From Uranotaenia lowii (Eukaryota > Arthropoda > Insecta > Diptera > Culicidae), in the NCBI RefSeq assembly GCF_029784155.1, contig NC_073693.1, positions 359,739,825 to 359,803,824 of the forward strand: a stretch of 64,000 nt of DNA, in the 5' to 3' direction. The position numbers were made by a program, and so were the translations under genes. Under the pieces are notes generated by a model. That model ran no database searches and was not told where the DNA came from. It was given only the letters and a program-made list of their open reading frames with translations. Below, piece by piece: positions 25,545-36,998 of the stretch; position 1 is the first letter of the stretch, and each line of letters opens with the position of its first letter.

Positions 25545-28083
25545 ACAATTATGACAAAAAAAATTAAGAAAATGACAAAAATGACAAAAACGACAAAAAC
25601 GACAAAAACGACAAACCGACAAAACGACAAAAAAGACAAAAATGACAAAAATGACAAAAATGACAAAAATGACAAAAATGACAAAAATGACAAAAATGAC
25701 AAAAATGACAAAAATGACAAAAATGACAAAAATGACAAAAATGACAAAAATGACAAAAATGACAAAAATGACAAAAATGACAAAAATGACAAAAATGACA
25801 AAAATGACAAAAATGACAAAAATGACAAAAATGACAAAAATGACAAAAATGACAAAAATGACAAAAATGACAAAAATGACAAAAATGACAAAAATGACAA
25901 AAATGACAAAAATGACAAAAATGACAAAAATGACAAAAATGACAAAAATGACAAAAATGACAAAAATGACAAAAATGACAAAAATGACAAAAATGACAAA
26001 AATGACAAAAATGACAAAAATGACAAAAATGACAAAAATGACAAAAATGACAAAAATGACAAAAATGACAAAAATGACAAAAATGACAAAAATGACAAAA
26101 ATGACAAAAATGACAAAAATGACAAAAATGACAAAAATGACAAAAATGACAAAAATGACAAAAATGACAAAAATGACGAAAATGACAAAAATGACTAAAA
26201 TGACAAAAATGACAAAAATGACAAAAATGACAAAAATGACAAAAATGACAAAAATGACAAAAATGACAAAAATGACAAAAATGACAAAAATGACAAAAAT
26301 GACAAAAATGACAAAAATGACAAAAATGACAAAAATGACAAAAATGACAAAAATGACAAAAATGACAAAAATGACAAAAATGAAAAAAATGAAAAAAATG
26401 ACAAAAATGGCAAAAATGGCAAAAATGACAAAAATGACAAAAATGACAAAAATGACAAAAATGACAAAAATGACAAAAATGACAAAAATGACAAAAATGA
26501 CAAAAATGACAAAAATGACAAAAATGACAAAAATGACAAAAATGACAAAAATGACAAAAATGACAAAAATGACAAAAATGACAAAAATGACAAAAATGAC
26601 AAAAATGACAAAAATGACAAAAATGACAAAAATGACAAAAATGACAAAAATGACAAAAATGACAAAAATGACAAAAATGACAAAAATGACAAAATTGACA
26701 AAAATGACAAAAATGACAAAAATGACAAAAATGACAAAAATGACAAAAATGACAAAAATGACAAAAATGACAAAAATGACAAAAATGACAAAAAATGACA
26801 AAAATGACAAAAATGACAAAAATGACAAAAATGACAAAAATGACAAAAATGACAAAAATGACAAAAATGACAAAAATGACAAAAATGACAAAAATGACAA
26901 AAATGACAAAAATGACAAAAATGACAAAAATGACAAAAATGACAAAAATGAAAAAAATGAAAAAAATGACAAAAATGGCAAAAATGGCAAAAATGACAAA
27001 AATGACAAAAATGACAAAAATGACAAAAATGACAAAAATGACAAAAATGACAAAAATGACAAAAATGACAAAAATGACAAAAATGACAAAAATGACAAAA
27101 ATGACAAAAATGACAAAAATGACAAAAATGACAAAAATGACAAAAATGACAAAAATGACAAAAATGACAAAAATGACAAAAATGACAAAAATGACAAAAA
27201 TGACAAAAATGACAAAAATGACAAAAATGACAAAAATGACAAAAATGACAAAAATGACAAAAATGACAAAAATGACAAAATTGACAAAAATGACAAAAAT
27301 GACAAAAATGACAAAAATGACAAAAATGACAAAAATGACAAAAATGACAAAAATGACAAAAATGACAAAAAATGACAAAAATGACAAAAATGACAAAAAT
27401 GACAAAAATGACAAAAATGACAAAAATGACAAAAATGACAAAAATGACAAAAATGACAAAAATGACAAAAATGACAAAAATGACAAAAATGACAAAAATG
27501 GCAAAAATGACAAAAATGACAAAAATGACAAAAATGACAAAAATGACAAAAATGACAAAAATGACAAAAATGACAAAAATGACAAAAATGACAAAAATGA
27601 CAAAAATGACAAAAATGACAAAAATGACAAAAATGACAAAAATGACAAAAATGACAAAAATGACAATAATGACAAAAAATGACAAAAAATGACAAAAAAT
27701 GACAAAAAATGACAAAAAATGACAAAAATGACAAAAAATGACAAAAAATGACAAAAAATGACAAAAATTACAACAATAACAAAAAAAAGCAAAAGTTACA
27801 AGAATCACAAACATAACAAGAATAACAAAAATTACAAAAATTAAAAAATTACAAAAATTACAAAAATGACAGATATAACAATAATTTCAAAAAAAAAAAA
27901 AAACAAAAATTACAAAAATTACACAAATAACAAAAAATACAAAAATTACAAAAATTACAAAAATGACAAAAATGACAAAAATGACAAAAATTACAAATAT
28001 TACAAAAATGACAAAAATTACAAAAATTACAAAAATTACCAATATGACAAAAATGACACAAATGACAAAAATGACAAAAATTA
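25545..28083. repeat. 9-bp tandem array, monomer AAAAATGAC (about 280 copies)
   Basis: Inverted orientation relative to the 9.5-kb array: AAAAATGAC is the reverse complement of GTCATTTTT. The core is 25,570-27,770. From there to 28,083 copies are mixed with AAAAATTAC and irregular spacing. A marker with two AAAAAATGA copies then two AAAAATGGC copies occurs near 26,381 and 26,949. An AAAATTGAC variant occurs near 26,695 and 27,281, and a 1-bp A insertion near 26,790 and 27,367. This shows a duplicated segment of about 570-586 bp. Confidence 0.96.
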
Positions 28084-29978
28084 CCATCTATGATGGCTTT
28101 ATCTAATACAAGGGATAAATAACACGAGAGTGTCCCAGAATCCCAGAAAAACAAAGACAAAAACTTTATCTAGGACATGGAATGAAAAAAACTAACATGT
28201 GCTTTGGTCAGTTACTGCTTAGATAGATTTTCAGTTCCAAACGATTGCTTCGATTTGTCGAATATGACAGTTTTGAATCATTGTATAAGAAGACTATAGA
28301 GAACAGAATATTGGAAAAATGGATTTGCTCCTAAATTGTGCTTGCACATAATGAAACTCCCTATATCTATACCAAACCGGTCCAAAAGCTTTTAGTCTAT
28401 TGATGGTCCTCGACTTTATCCAAAAATCTTCTTCATTCACTTTAAATACACAATCAGCATTCTGGCGGATCCATGATGCGAAATTGTTTATGAAAAATAA
28501 CACTTTTGTACTCTCCGCTTGCTTCAAATAAGGCTTTTTTAGTTACCATTTTGGCCATAAAAAACATCCTGGTCTACGTATGTAGCTTTAATATTTTTGC
28601 CATAAGATGTTGAATAAACATTTTCGTCGGTGTTACCGTCGAACTCAATTGAACAGTAGTTTTTAACTGAGGACTCCTAATTGATAACTCAAATATACAA
28701 GTAGATATGTGGTATTACTCGCTCATTAGTGATTAAAACAATAATATTCAAGTAGTATGATCGACATGCAATTCAAGCTTACTCGATCGTATATTGGAAA
28801 CGATTACTGGAAAAACAAACGAAATCTTTCACGACGACGACGACAGCATGGCACTGAATTTTCTCGACGCGGTTTGCATTTGATATGAGGATAACATTCG
28901 GCCAGCGGGCAGCAGTCATCAGTCGCATTGAGCAAATTAACGCCAAGATAAATTAATAAACAAACAGCTCGTCGTACATATAAGGCATCGATTTCGAGAG
29001 GCGGTACAACACCCTTTCCTGCCCTCTATCTTTCTGTCTTCTGAACAGGCCGACCACGTTTCTGCTTAACTTTGGAGGCGTCTGCATGTTGCTTGAGCTT
29101 TATGTGTTGCATTTAGAATGCGCACAAGGAAGATCGTGAATGCAAAAAAAAACCCGAATCACTAACGAACAAATAATTACAACCCTCAGGCAGGGGTTGA
29201 AAAACTTACCTTCTTGCCTTCTTCCCAGGTGGTGAGTAACTATTAATCTGCAGTTTATTGATATTGCCTTTTTCCTTAAAAAGAATCTAAATCTAACCAA
29301 ACCTGTGGATTAATTGATGTTAGCAAAATAATTTAAAATGCAGCTGTAGAGAACATCTCCTCAGTTGTAGTACGGATATACGCGCCAGAAAAAGGCGTTG
29401 CCATTAATGCACCCACCACAACCCGATGCGATTTAATCGATCTTATCGTAAAATCTCATTCTCAATCACCGCGTGCATCTACATACGTATGTTGTAGGAC
29501 TGAAACGCATTAGCATCGGTTTGTGGGAGGTGGCGCTGAAGGCAAATTGTTCCGAATATCCAAATATGCCTATTCGATCGATCTTAATCCAAGGCAATCC
29601 TCAATTCTGTACATGATCTAAGATCACGCTGATTAAGGAATGAATTTGACACTCCTCCGAACTAGTTTTATTTCATAGAATCATAAACATTACTAACACC
29701 CATAGAAAAGGTTGCAAAAATCCAATGTCAATTAAGTAATTCTCTGTGCCGAAAATGCGCTGAAAAGTGTATAGATTATATGATTGGAAAAGCGTTACTG
29801 GCATAAAGACTCGAGCTCCCCTGATATGGCGATCACAGGCGTACAGAGCCCTCTAACTTATTTAGCATGAGACCAAAGCCCAACTCCACCGTGGCTGGAT
29901 ACCCGATATCCTCAAGGTTACTCACACCCCAGCCCAGCTCCCAAAACTCTCCGTAGTGAACAACATTCGAAGATGCCC
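28084..29978. other. Non-coding island; right end includes non-LTR retrotransposon fragment
   Basis: No host gene is recognised. Unique, fairly balanced sequence at 28,790-29,640 could be regulatory. From about 29,800 the sequence seems to belong to the retrotransposon fragment that continues at 34,843 on the other side of the hAT insertion. Confidence 0.5.
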
Positions 29979-30169
29979 GCCTTGGTTAGGCTTGCCAGAC
30001 GTCCTACTTTGATAGGACATGTCCTACTTTTTCGACCCTCTTCCTACCGACCTTCTTTGGACCCAAAATGTCCTACTTTTTTACGGTTAGGACCATTATC
30101 TTGTTTATCGAATTTTACTTTGCGTTTTTTTGCGATTCATTTTTCACGAAATCCTTATTGGCGCGCGCT

Positions 30170-31075
30170 TGATTTTGTGGATGTAAATTATCAACCATTG
30201 CTAAGCCAATCAAAAACAAGATGGCTTAGCTTATTTCCAGCCATTGAGAGACTTCTTGAAATGTTTCCAGCTGTGACAGAATATTATTATTCCGTAGAGC
30301 AACCACTGAAGCCAATCATTTCTTTTTGTTACGAATCCTTGCGCAGAAGTGTATTTTTTGTAAACGCATTCATTGATGGATGCTTTTCATAATAGTATGG
30401 CCTCGGTTGAGCGCGAACATAATTAACTTTATTCACTCTTAGGAAATTCTTGTACGTCTTTTGAAAAATCTTCTTCACTATCGGTTTCTGTCAATGAAAG
30501 TTAAGGCCCTTCTGGAAGAAATAAATAATCCATCGAAAACGGCTAAAGTGATAGAGGAATTCTGCCAAGTCTACAAGTCTTCTTTGGATTATATTCGCTA
30601 ATGATTTGGCCCAATGAGTGATTTTAAGCCCTTCGATTGGCTGTCTTTGCTGGAACCACATAGTTTCAAATTCGAGCAGCTTGAAACCTGTGTGAAAATT
30701 TTAGGGAACAAAGGTATTGAAATCAACGATGTCAAACTGTATGACCAATTTCGTTCTTTCGTTCATTGCGAAGCTACAAGATGATTTCAGGAACAATCTA
30801 ACTCATGAAGAATGGAAATTATTTTTCCAATCAAATCAATTACTCGATCATCACTCCGAGTTGCTGACGATTGCTGCATATTTCTTCGTCATTTCGGCCC
30901 ACTACGCCAAAATATAGGATTTTCCATCATCAATACCCAGTGGACCAAGGAACGCGAAAAACTCCTCATTGACGCAGTAAGAGCGAATATCATACTGCAA
31001 TACAACAACAGGGAAATTTCATGTTCAGAGTTCCATTCCATCTATTTGTTGAAAAGATAGGGGTTGCTAGAAAAA
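30170..31075 (+). pseudogene. hAT-like transposase relic
   Basis: Spread over several frames with stops and frameshifts. The first segment (about 30,173-30,392) contains a KTRWLSLFPAIERLLEMFP-like stretch, typical of hAT-like transposases of the DUF4371 kind. The last segment (about 30,930-31,060) contains TQWTKERE and LLIDAVRANIILQYN, resembling the C-terminal part of the same proteins. Segments between have further plausible coding (30,420-30,790) interrupted by stops. The catalytic N-terminal half is missing or unrecognisable. It is certainly inactive. Confidence 0.6.
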
Positions 31076-31499
31076 AATCGGCACTTCAGAGAAGTATGCT
31101 CCATAACAAGAACAACTTCTTTTTTTATATAAAAACTAGCTGATCCGGTGTGCTTTGCTACACCTTTCAAAAGTAATTGATATTTTCCCAAATTATTCAA
31201 ACTTTTAATATTTTGGTGGCTTCATTTCAAATCAAATTATAACATAATTCAAAAGCGACCGCTATGAAATGAGAGCTGCAGCTGGAGTTTCGAACTGAAA
31301 TACAAAGATGACTTAAACTAATTTTCTAAATCCTGATTTATAAATTTGTGTTGAAGATCTGATTGTTTTAATCTGTTTCTTTAAGCTCCGCTCTGAAAAA
31401 GGAGGGTCTCAATTTAATCGTACGCAAACATTCTAACTTATTGGTTGTTTTTGCTTGATATATTCTGGATTTATGCTAAAAAACTGATAAGAGAGCCCA

Positions 31500-33389
31500 A
31501 ATGTCCTGCCCATCACCTCCTGCTGAACGGAGGTCGTGGTCTTTAATAATCATATTCATTTTCTTCGTACCCAAAAATCCTCTTATATCAAATATAGTTC
31601 CATGCATTGGTTGATAAGTTTTCAAGCTTTACTACAAAAATTTATATGGAGCCCCCTCCTTTCTTCCTCTCTCTACACTGTTAAGCGTGAGGGTCTATAA
31701 CAATCGTAAAAACATATCTCGTAACCAAATACCTTTCCATGCCATATTTGTTTCTATTTGTTGGCTTCGTTAGCATAAATTGCTAACAAAATTGTATTGA
31801 CCCACCTTCCTTCTCCTATGTACCCACTCAATGGAAGGAGGATTGTGTAAATAATCATAAAATCATACCAAATTTGTCCATTGTTCATTTTGTTAAATGT
31901 TAGTCTCCTCTTCCCTTTCTATATTCTAAGTTCTATCCTCTTAATGTGAGAAAGGAATGGTTTCACATAGAAATATTTGTCGTATTGAAATACCATCCCA
32001 TGCCAAATTTGGTTATATTTGTGTAGTAAGTTGTGAGTTATGCATAAACTAGAAAGGAAGAACCATCCCCCCTTCCATTCTCCTCATTGAATGGAGGGGT
32101 GAGAACATAATATTTCTAGAAGTATTATTCGTACTCAAATACGATTTGATGCCAAATTTGGTTACATTTGCTCAATTAATTTATGCAAAAAATGCGAGTT
32201 ATGCAAAAAATTTGTATGGAAGCTCCCCTTTCCCCCTTTATATCTTTCCACAGAAAAAAGGTTGTGCTTCAATTTATCATAGAGGTATTTCTCGTTCCCA
32301 AATACCCTTTATGTCAAATTTGGTTCCATTGGTTAATTAGTTTTCCAGTTATTCAAAAATTTATAGAAGAGGTCCCCTCCCCCTTGTATCTCTTTCTACT
32401 GGAAAGAGGGAGGGTTCTCAAATAATCATAGAAATATTTTTCGTATCCAAATACCCTCCCATGCCAAATTAGGTTCCATTTGCTTTGTTAGTTTTTGAGC
32501 TAGACAAAAAAAGTCCTTCCCCTTTCTATTGGAAAGAGGGAGGGGGCACGAATAATCAGAGAAACATTTTTTTGTACCCAAATACCCTAATTTGGTTCCA
32601 TTTGCTTAATTAGTTTTTGAGTTATGTAAAAAATTATAAAAGAAGCCCCCTCCCCCTTTATATCTCCCTTCTGGAAAGAGGGATGGGTCTCAAATAATCA
32701 TAAAAATATTGTTTCTATCCAAATACCATCCCATGTCAAGTTTGGTACCATTTGCTTGGTCGGTTTTCCAGTTATACAATCATTAGTTTTTTGCTTGGGA
32801 GACCCCCTCCTCCCTTCATGTTAGGGGGAGGGGTCTCAAATCATAATAGGATCCTTTCCCGGCCTCCAATAATTCCCCCTGCCAAATTTCACGAAAATCG
32901 GTTTAGTAGTTTCATTTGCTCGAATAGTTTTCAAGTTATGTAAAAAAAGGGGCAAGGCCCCTTCCCTCCTTCATGAATCTCCACTGGAAGAAGGGAGGGG
33001 TCTGAAATAATCATAGAACCATTTCTCGTATTCCACTACCCTCCCATGCCAAATTTGTTTACATTTGCTTTATTAGTTCTCCAGTTATGTAAAAAATTGT
33101 AAAGTAGGCCCCTTCCCCTTTTCCTATTTCCCCACTGGAAGAAGGTAGGGGTTCCAATCCATCATAGAAACGTTTCTCGGACCAAAATACACTCCCATGC
33201 CAAATTTGGTTCCATTTGCATGATCAGTTCTCGAGTTATGAAGACTTATCACTTTTATTTAAATGTCCCCCTCCCCCTTCCAGAAAGAGGGAGGGATCCT
33301 AAACTATTATAGGAACCTCCCCGACCTCCAATACCCCCACCTGCCAAGTTTCACGCAAATCGGTTCAGTAGTTTTCTAGTCTATAGGGA

Positions 33390-33400
<11 letters not shown>
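31500..33400. repeat. Degenerate tandem repeat, units about 150 bp (block A)
   Basis: About 12 units, each with a core like CCATGCCAAATTTGGTTCC, then TTTGCTTgaTTAGTTTTCGAGTTATG, a run of C and T (CCCCCTCCC) and a matching GAGGGAGGGG before the next core. Spacing between cores varies from about 130 to 165 bp. The CT-rich and GA-rich stretches within each unit are complementary. The last unit ends in TTTCACGCAAATCGGTTCAG, followed by GGGAACAGACAGACAG. Confidence 0.85.

Positions 33401-33430
<30 letters not shown>
33388..33430. repeat. (ACAG)n microsatellite
   Basis: About 10 uninterrupted ACAG repeats following block A, then a TATATATATA stretch. Such a microsatellite is often found at the edge of this kind of arthropod repeat. 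Confidence 0.95.
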
Positions 33431-33497
33431 AATTCATTTTTATATATATATGTAGATAAATACTAACGAAAAAATCTATATATATAAAAAGCAATTT

Positions 33498-33549
33498 CTG
33501 TATGTTTGTTTGTTTGTTTGTTTGTTTGTTTGTTTGTTTGTTTGTTTGT
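33498..33549. repeat. (GTTT)n microsatellite
   Basis: About 12 copies of TTTG between the (ACAG)n tract and the 143-bp array. Confidence 0.95.
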
Positions 33550-33554
33550 CCTCT

Positions 33555-34440
33555 ATAGACTCAGCCGTCTTAAGAGCTAGAGAGCTGAAATTTGGCATGG
33601 ATACTCATTAGGACCAGGAAGGATGAAAAATGTTTTCAGATTTTTGGATGACCCGTTCTGAAGGGGGTCGTCCATACAAGACAAATATTGTTTTCGCGAT
33701 ATTGACGTTATTTTTCGTCGGATTGCGTTGAAAATTTGCACATGAGTGTGTTGAAAGACGAGCAATCGATTTCAGGTGTCAAATTTTTTGTAAGGGGACA
33801 GCCAAAGGGGTCGTCCATAATAACTGTTTGCTGTTTTTGCGATATTGACGTTATTATACATCGTATTCAGATGAAAATTGGTAAACGATAATTTTGAGTG
33901 ACGTGCAATGGATTTGAGGTATCAAATTCAGTGTAAGGGGCCGGCAAAAGGGGTCGTCCATATTAAATTTTCAGTATCTTAATTATATTGACGTTTTTAT
34001 ACATCGGATTGGGATGAAAATTTGCACATAGGAGTTATTAGGGACAATCAACCGATTTCACTTATCCAAACCAAAATCAGGGGTCGGCCAAAGGGGTCGT
34101 CCATGTTAAATATTCACTTTTGATGCGATATTGTCGTTATTATCCATCGGATTCGTACGAAAATTGGTACACGAGAGTTTTGAGAGATGAGCAATGGATT
34201 TCAGGTATTCAATTCAGTTTGAGGGGACGGAAAAGGGGGTCGTCCATATAAACCTTTCAATATTTTTGAAATATCGTCGTTATTATACATCGGATTGGGG
34301 TGAAAATTTGCACACGGTAGTTTTCAGGGACGGGCAATCGATTTCAGATGTCAAATATTTTGCCAGGTGTCGACGGAAGGGGTCGTCCATATAAATAGCG
34401 TTGTTATGCAATGATTTAGTCGAAATTTATACACGTGGTT
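33555..34440. repeat. 143-bp tandem repeat, about six units
   Basis: The landmark GGGGTCGTCCAT begins at 33,664, 33,807, 33,950, 34,093, 34,236 and 34,379, an exact 143-bp period. Each unit also has a GATATTGACGTTATTAT-like stretch, a CATCGGATTG(G/C)G..GAAAATT stretch and a CAATCGATTTCAGGT stretch. Units differ by many substitutions but almost no net indels, so the array is old while its period is conserved. Confidence 0.95.
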
Positions 34441-34990
34441 TTTAATTCCTGATTTCTAATTTAGTAGCAGACGACAGACGAAGTGATAGTCCAATATTTT
34501 TGCAATTATTACTTAACAATGAATCTGGAAAATGCTTGGCAATTGACTTTCATACAAACTGTTCATAACATATTCCAAGTTGAAAGCGAAACGGAGTTCG
34601 TATGGGATCAGCTAGTATTACATAAAAGAATTACATAAAAATGTGATAAAAACGTTTTTGATCTTAATTTGTTGTGAAATCTTATTAAAAATTTGTGTAA
34701 AACCTTTTTTTTAAATGAATATCACAAAATAAGGCGTCCTACTATTCGTCCTACTTAAGATTGAAAAACGTGATACTTTTTCATAGTTTTTTGAGCAAAA
34801 TGCCCTACTTCCCGAAATTTTATTCTGGAGCCTAGCCTTGGTAAAATATCACACGACTGAAGCAACCTGGGGTCACGGAAGACTACACGCAATCGCTCGT
34901 ATCAGCGCTTCCAGGGGAGGTCGAGCTTGACGAAGCTCGAGCGCAATCGACGGAATGATTGGTTCGACGAGGACTGCAAATACCTTGAGA

Positions 34991-36540
34991 ATCTGAATAA
35001 TGTCTCATGCCTCATTTGGCTCGGTTTGTTTGATAAGAATTTTCGAGTTTTGTCAATAAAATATTAAAATAGGCTGATATGTTCTCGATTTAGGCCAAAA
35101 AAAATGGTAAGGGAGCCCTCCTGTCCTTCTCATCCTCCACTGCTGTAATGAAGCCGAGGTCCCTTATTATCATACCCATTCAAAACCCTTCATGTACAAT
35201 TTAATCAGATTGGATAGTAAGTTTTAAGCTTTACAACAAAATTTTTATGTGTACCCCTTTCTTTTCTACCTTCTCCCCACTGCAAGGCATAAGGATTTAT
35301 AACAATCGTAGAAACATATTCCGTACTAAAATATCTTTCCATGTCACACTTGATTTCATTTGCCGGCTCTGTCAGCATAAATTGAGAACTTATGCAAACA
35401 AAACTGCATTGAGTAATCCTCCCCCTTCTTATATTTCTGCTCACTGGAAGAAGGGTGGTGTTTCAAATAATCATAGAATCATATCAAAATAATTAACCAT
35501 GTCTAATTTTGTCCATTCGTTAGATGAATTTTCGGGTCGTTCAAGAAAATTGTATGGAATTGTATCCCCCTTCCTATATTGTCAATCCTATGCTCCTACT
35601 GCAAATAATTAAGGAAATATTTCTCGTATTGAAATACCATCCCAAGCCAAATTTAGTTCCATTTGCTTGATTAGCTGGTTAGTCGAGTTATGCAAAAATA
35701 CGTTAGAGAGTCCAATTTACCCTTTCTATCTCTCCATCGGATGGAGGGGTGAGTGCTTAATATTCATAGAAGTATTTCTTGTACTCAAATAATTATTGAT
35801 GCCAAATTTGTCTTTATTTACCTGATTAATTCTTAAGTTATAAAAATTTTGAATGGAAGTCCCCTTTCCCTATTTGTATCTCCCCGCTAAAAGAAAGGAG
35901 GGGCCTCAATTTCTCATACAATCATTTCTTGTATTCGAATACCCTCCCACGTCATTAGCTCGATAAGTTCTCGAGTTATGAATAAAATTGTATGGAAGCT
36001 TCCTCCCCTCTTTCCATTCTCCCTGCTGGAGGAAGGGAGGTATCTCAAAAAACCAAATGAAAAATTTCTCGAATTGAAATATCCTTACATGCCAAATTTG
36101 GTTCCATTTACTTGATTCGTTTTCGAGTTATGAAAAAAAATTGTAAGAGAGCCCCCCTTCCCCCTTCTTATCTTCCCACTGGAGGAAAAAAGGAGAGGTA
36201 CCAAACTATCATAGAACAATTTCTCTTACCGGAATACAAACCCATGCTAAATTTGGTTCCATTTGCGTTATAAGTTCTCGAGTTATGAAGACTTATTTCT
36301 TTTATTTGTGAAACCCTCTTCCCCCTTCAAGGGACAGGAAGGGGTCTCAAACTATTATAGGAACCTTCTTCGACCTCAGAAGCCTCTATCTGCCAAGTTT
36401 CACGTAAATCAGTTCAGTAGTTTTCGAGTGTATGGGGAACAGACATCATTTAATTTTAAGACATCATCATTTAAATATATTCAAATAGTCACTACAGACA
36501 CGTTTCTAGTTTAGAACATGTAGTGACCTCTTTCGGGATG
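34991..36540. repeat. Degenerate tandem repeat, units about 150 bp (block B)
   Basis: The same family as block A, in the same orientation, outside the hAT element. Cores such as CATGCCAAATTTGGTTCC and the paired CT-rich/GA-rich segments recur from about 35,100. The block ends at about 36,445 with the same TTTCACGTAAATCAGTTCAG...GGGAACAGACA terminus, without the microsatellite. A sequence like the left end of the nested element (GGGATGCTTTGTTACACC) follows near 36,536. Confidence 0.8.
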
Positions 36541-36998
36541 CTTTGTTACACCTTATTTGGCAAAAAAAAGACTGACCTCTAGAATTCGGTTTCATAAGGG
36601 GAAGACGAAGCTTACTCGGGAATTCATGAATTGGGATTTATTTGTTTGATTTCTCGATTGGACTTGGTCGTATCGGGTAGTTCAGGATACAAAGTCAAGC
36701 TAGGTCAGGTCCGTCAAAGGACAATAGAAGCTCCCAATTCATTTACGTCCAGTGATCGAAAAAAACAACACTAATTTATTAAACTCTAGCCGTTTTCGTT
36801 GCGTATGTGGAAAGTTATTCAGTCAGTTACATTATCTCGACAGAATACCATAATTTATCGGATGGGCGAGTCGAATAAAAGAATCATTTCATCACCCTGA
36901 GACGGGAAAATTCAATTGAGATGATGATCAGTCCAGCAGAAACCAAGCGTCTCCACCAAATGCACTGCCATAGAGAATTTGTAGAGGGAAAAAACAGA
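36541..36998. other. Non-coding stretch
   Basis: No gene or repeat is recognisable. Ordinary AT-rich sequence. Confidence 0.5.

Larger units (their letters stand above)
31135..34616. mobile_element. Nested repeat-rich element inside the hAT transposon
   Basis: Bounded by ACTAGCTGATCC at about 31,135 and its reverse complement GGATCAGCTAGT at about 34,605-34,616. It contains an array of degenerate units of about 150 bp (31.5-33.4 kb), ACAG and GTTT microsatellites, and a regular 143-bp tandem array (33.5-34.4 kb). Short inverted ends plus central tandem repeats and a CTAG at the right end recall Helentron-derived interspersed elements, but I see no Rep/helicase coding. The class is a guess; the boundaries are better supported. 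Confidence 0.45.
29987..34834 (+). mobile_element. hAT transposon, degenerate and expanded, with 8-bp target duplication
   Basis: Flanked by the exact 8-bp direct repeat GCCTTGGT at 29,979-29,986 and 34,835-34,842. Ends are short inverted repeats: TAGGCTTGCCAGA at the left, and TAGGCTCCAGAA on the reverse strand at the right. Both subterminal regions carry several GTCCTACTT or AAGTAGGAC blocks. Broken transposase coding lies near the left end (30,170-31,075). The interior has been enlarged by other repeats (31.1-34.6 kb). The 8-bp duplication and the transposase relic both point to the hAT superfamily. Confidence 0.8.
29800..34990 (+). pseudogene. Non-LTR retrotransposon (LINE) fragment interrupted by a hAT element
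   Basis: Removing the hAT element and one target copy joins 29,986 to 34,843. The right part (34,843-34,990) encodes a short peptide around NRRNDWFDEDCKYLE. This resembles the WFDEEC-type segment that lies between the endonuclease and reverse transcriptase of insect non-LTR elements. The left part (about 29,800-29,986) has compatible composition but no motif I can name. Only a fragment is present and it is not functional. The family assignment is tentative. Confidence 0.4.

Noticed and set aside
886..28083. Very long open frames (up to about 1193 codons) encoding tripeptide repeats such as HFC, FLS, FDN, SKL, TKM, KND
   Set aside because: They follow automatically from a stop-free 9-bp period. 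They occur in several frames on both strands at once, shift frame with each small indel and lack non-repeat domains.
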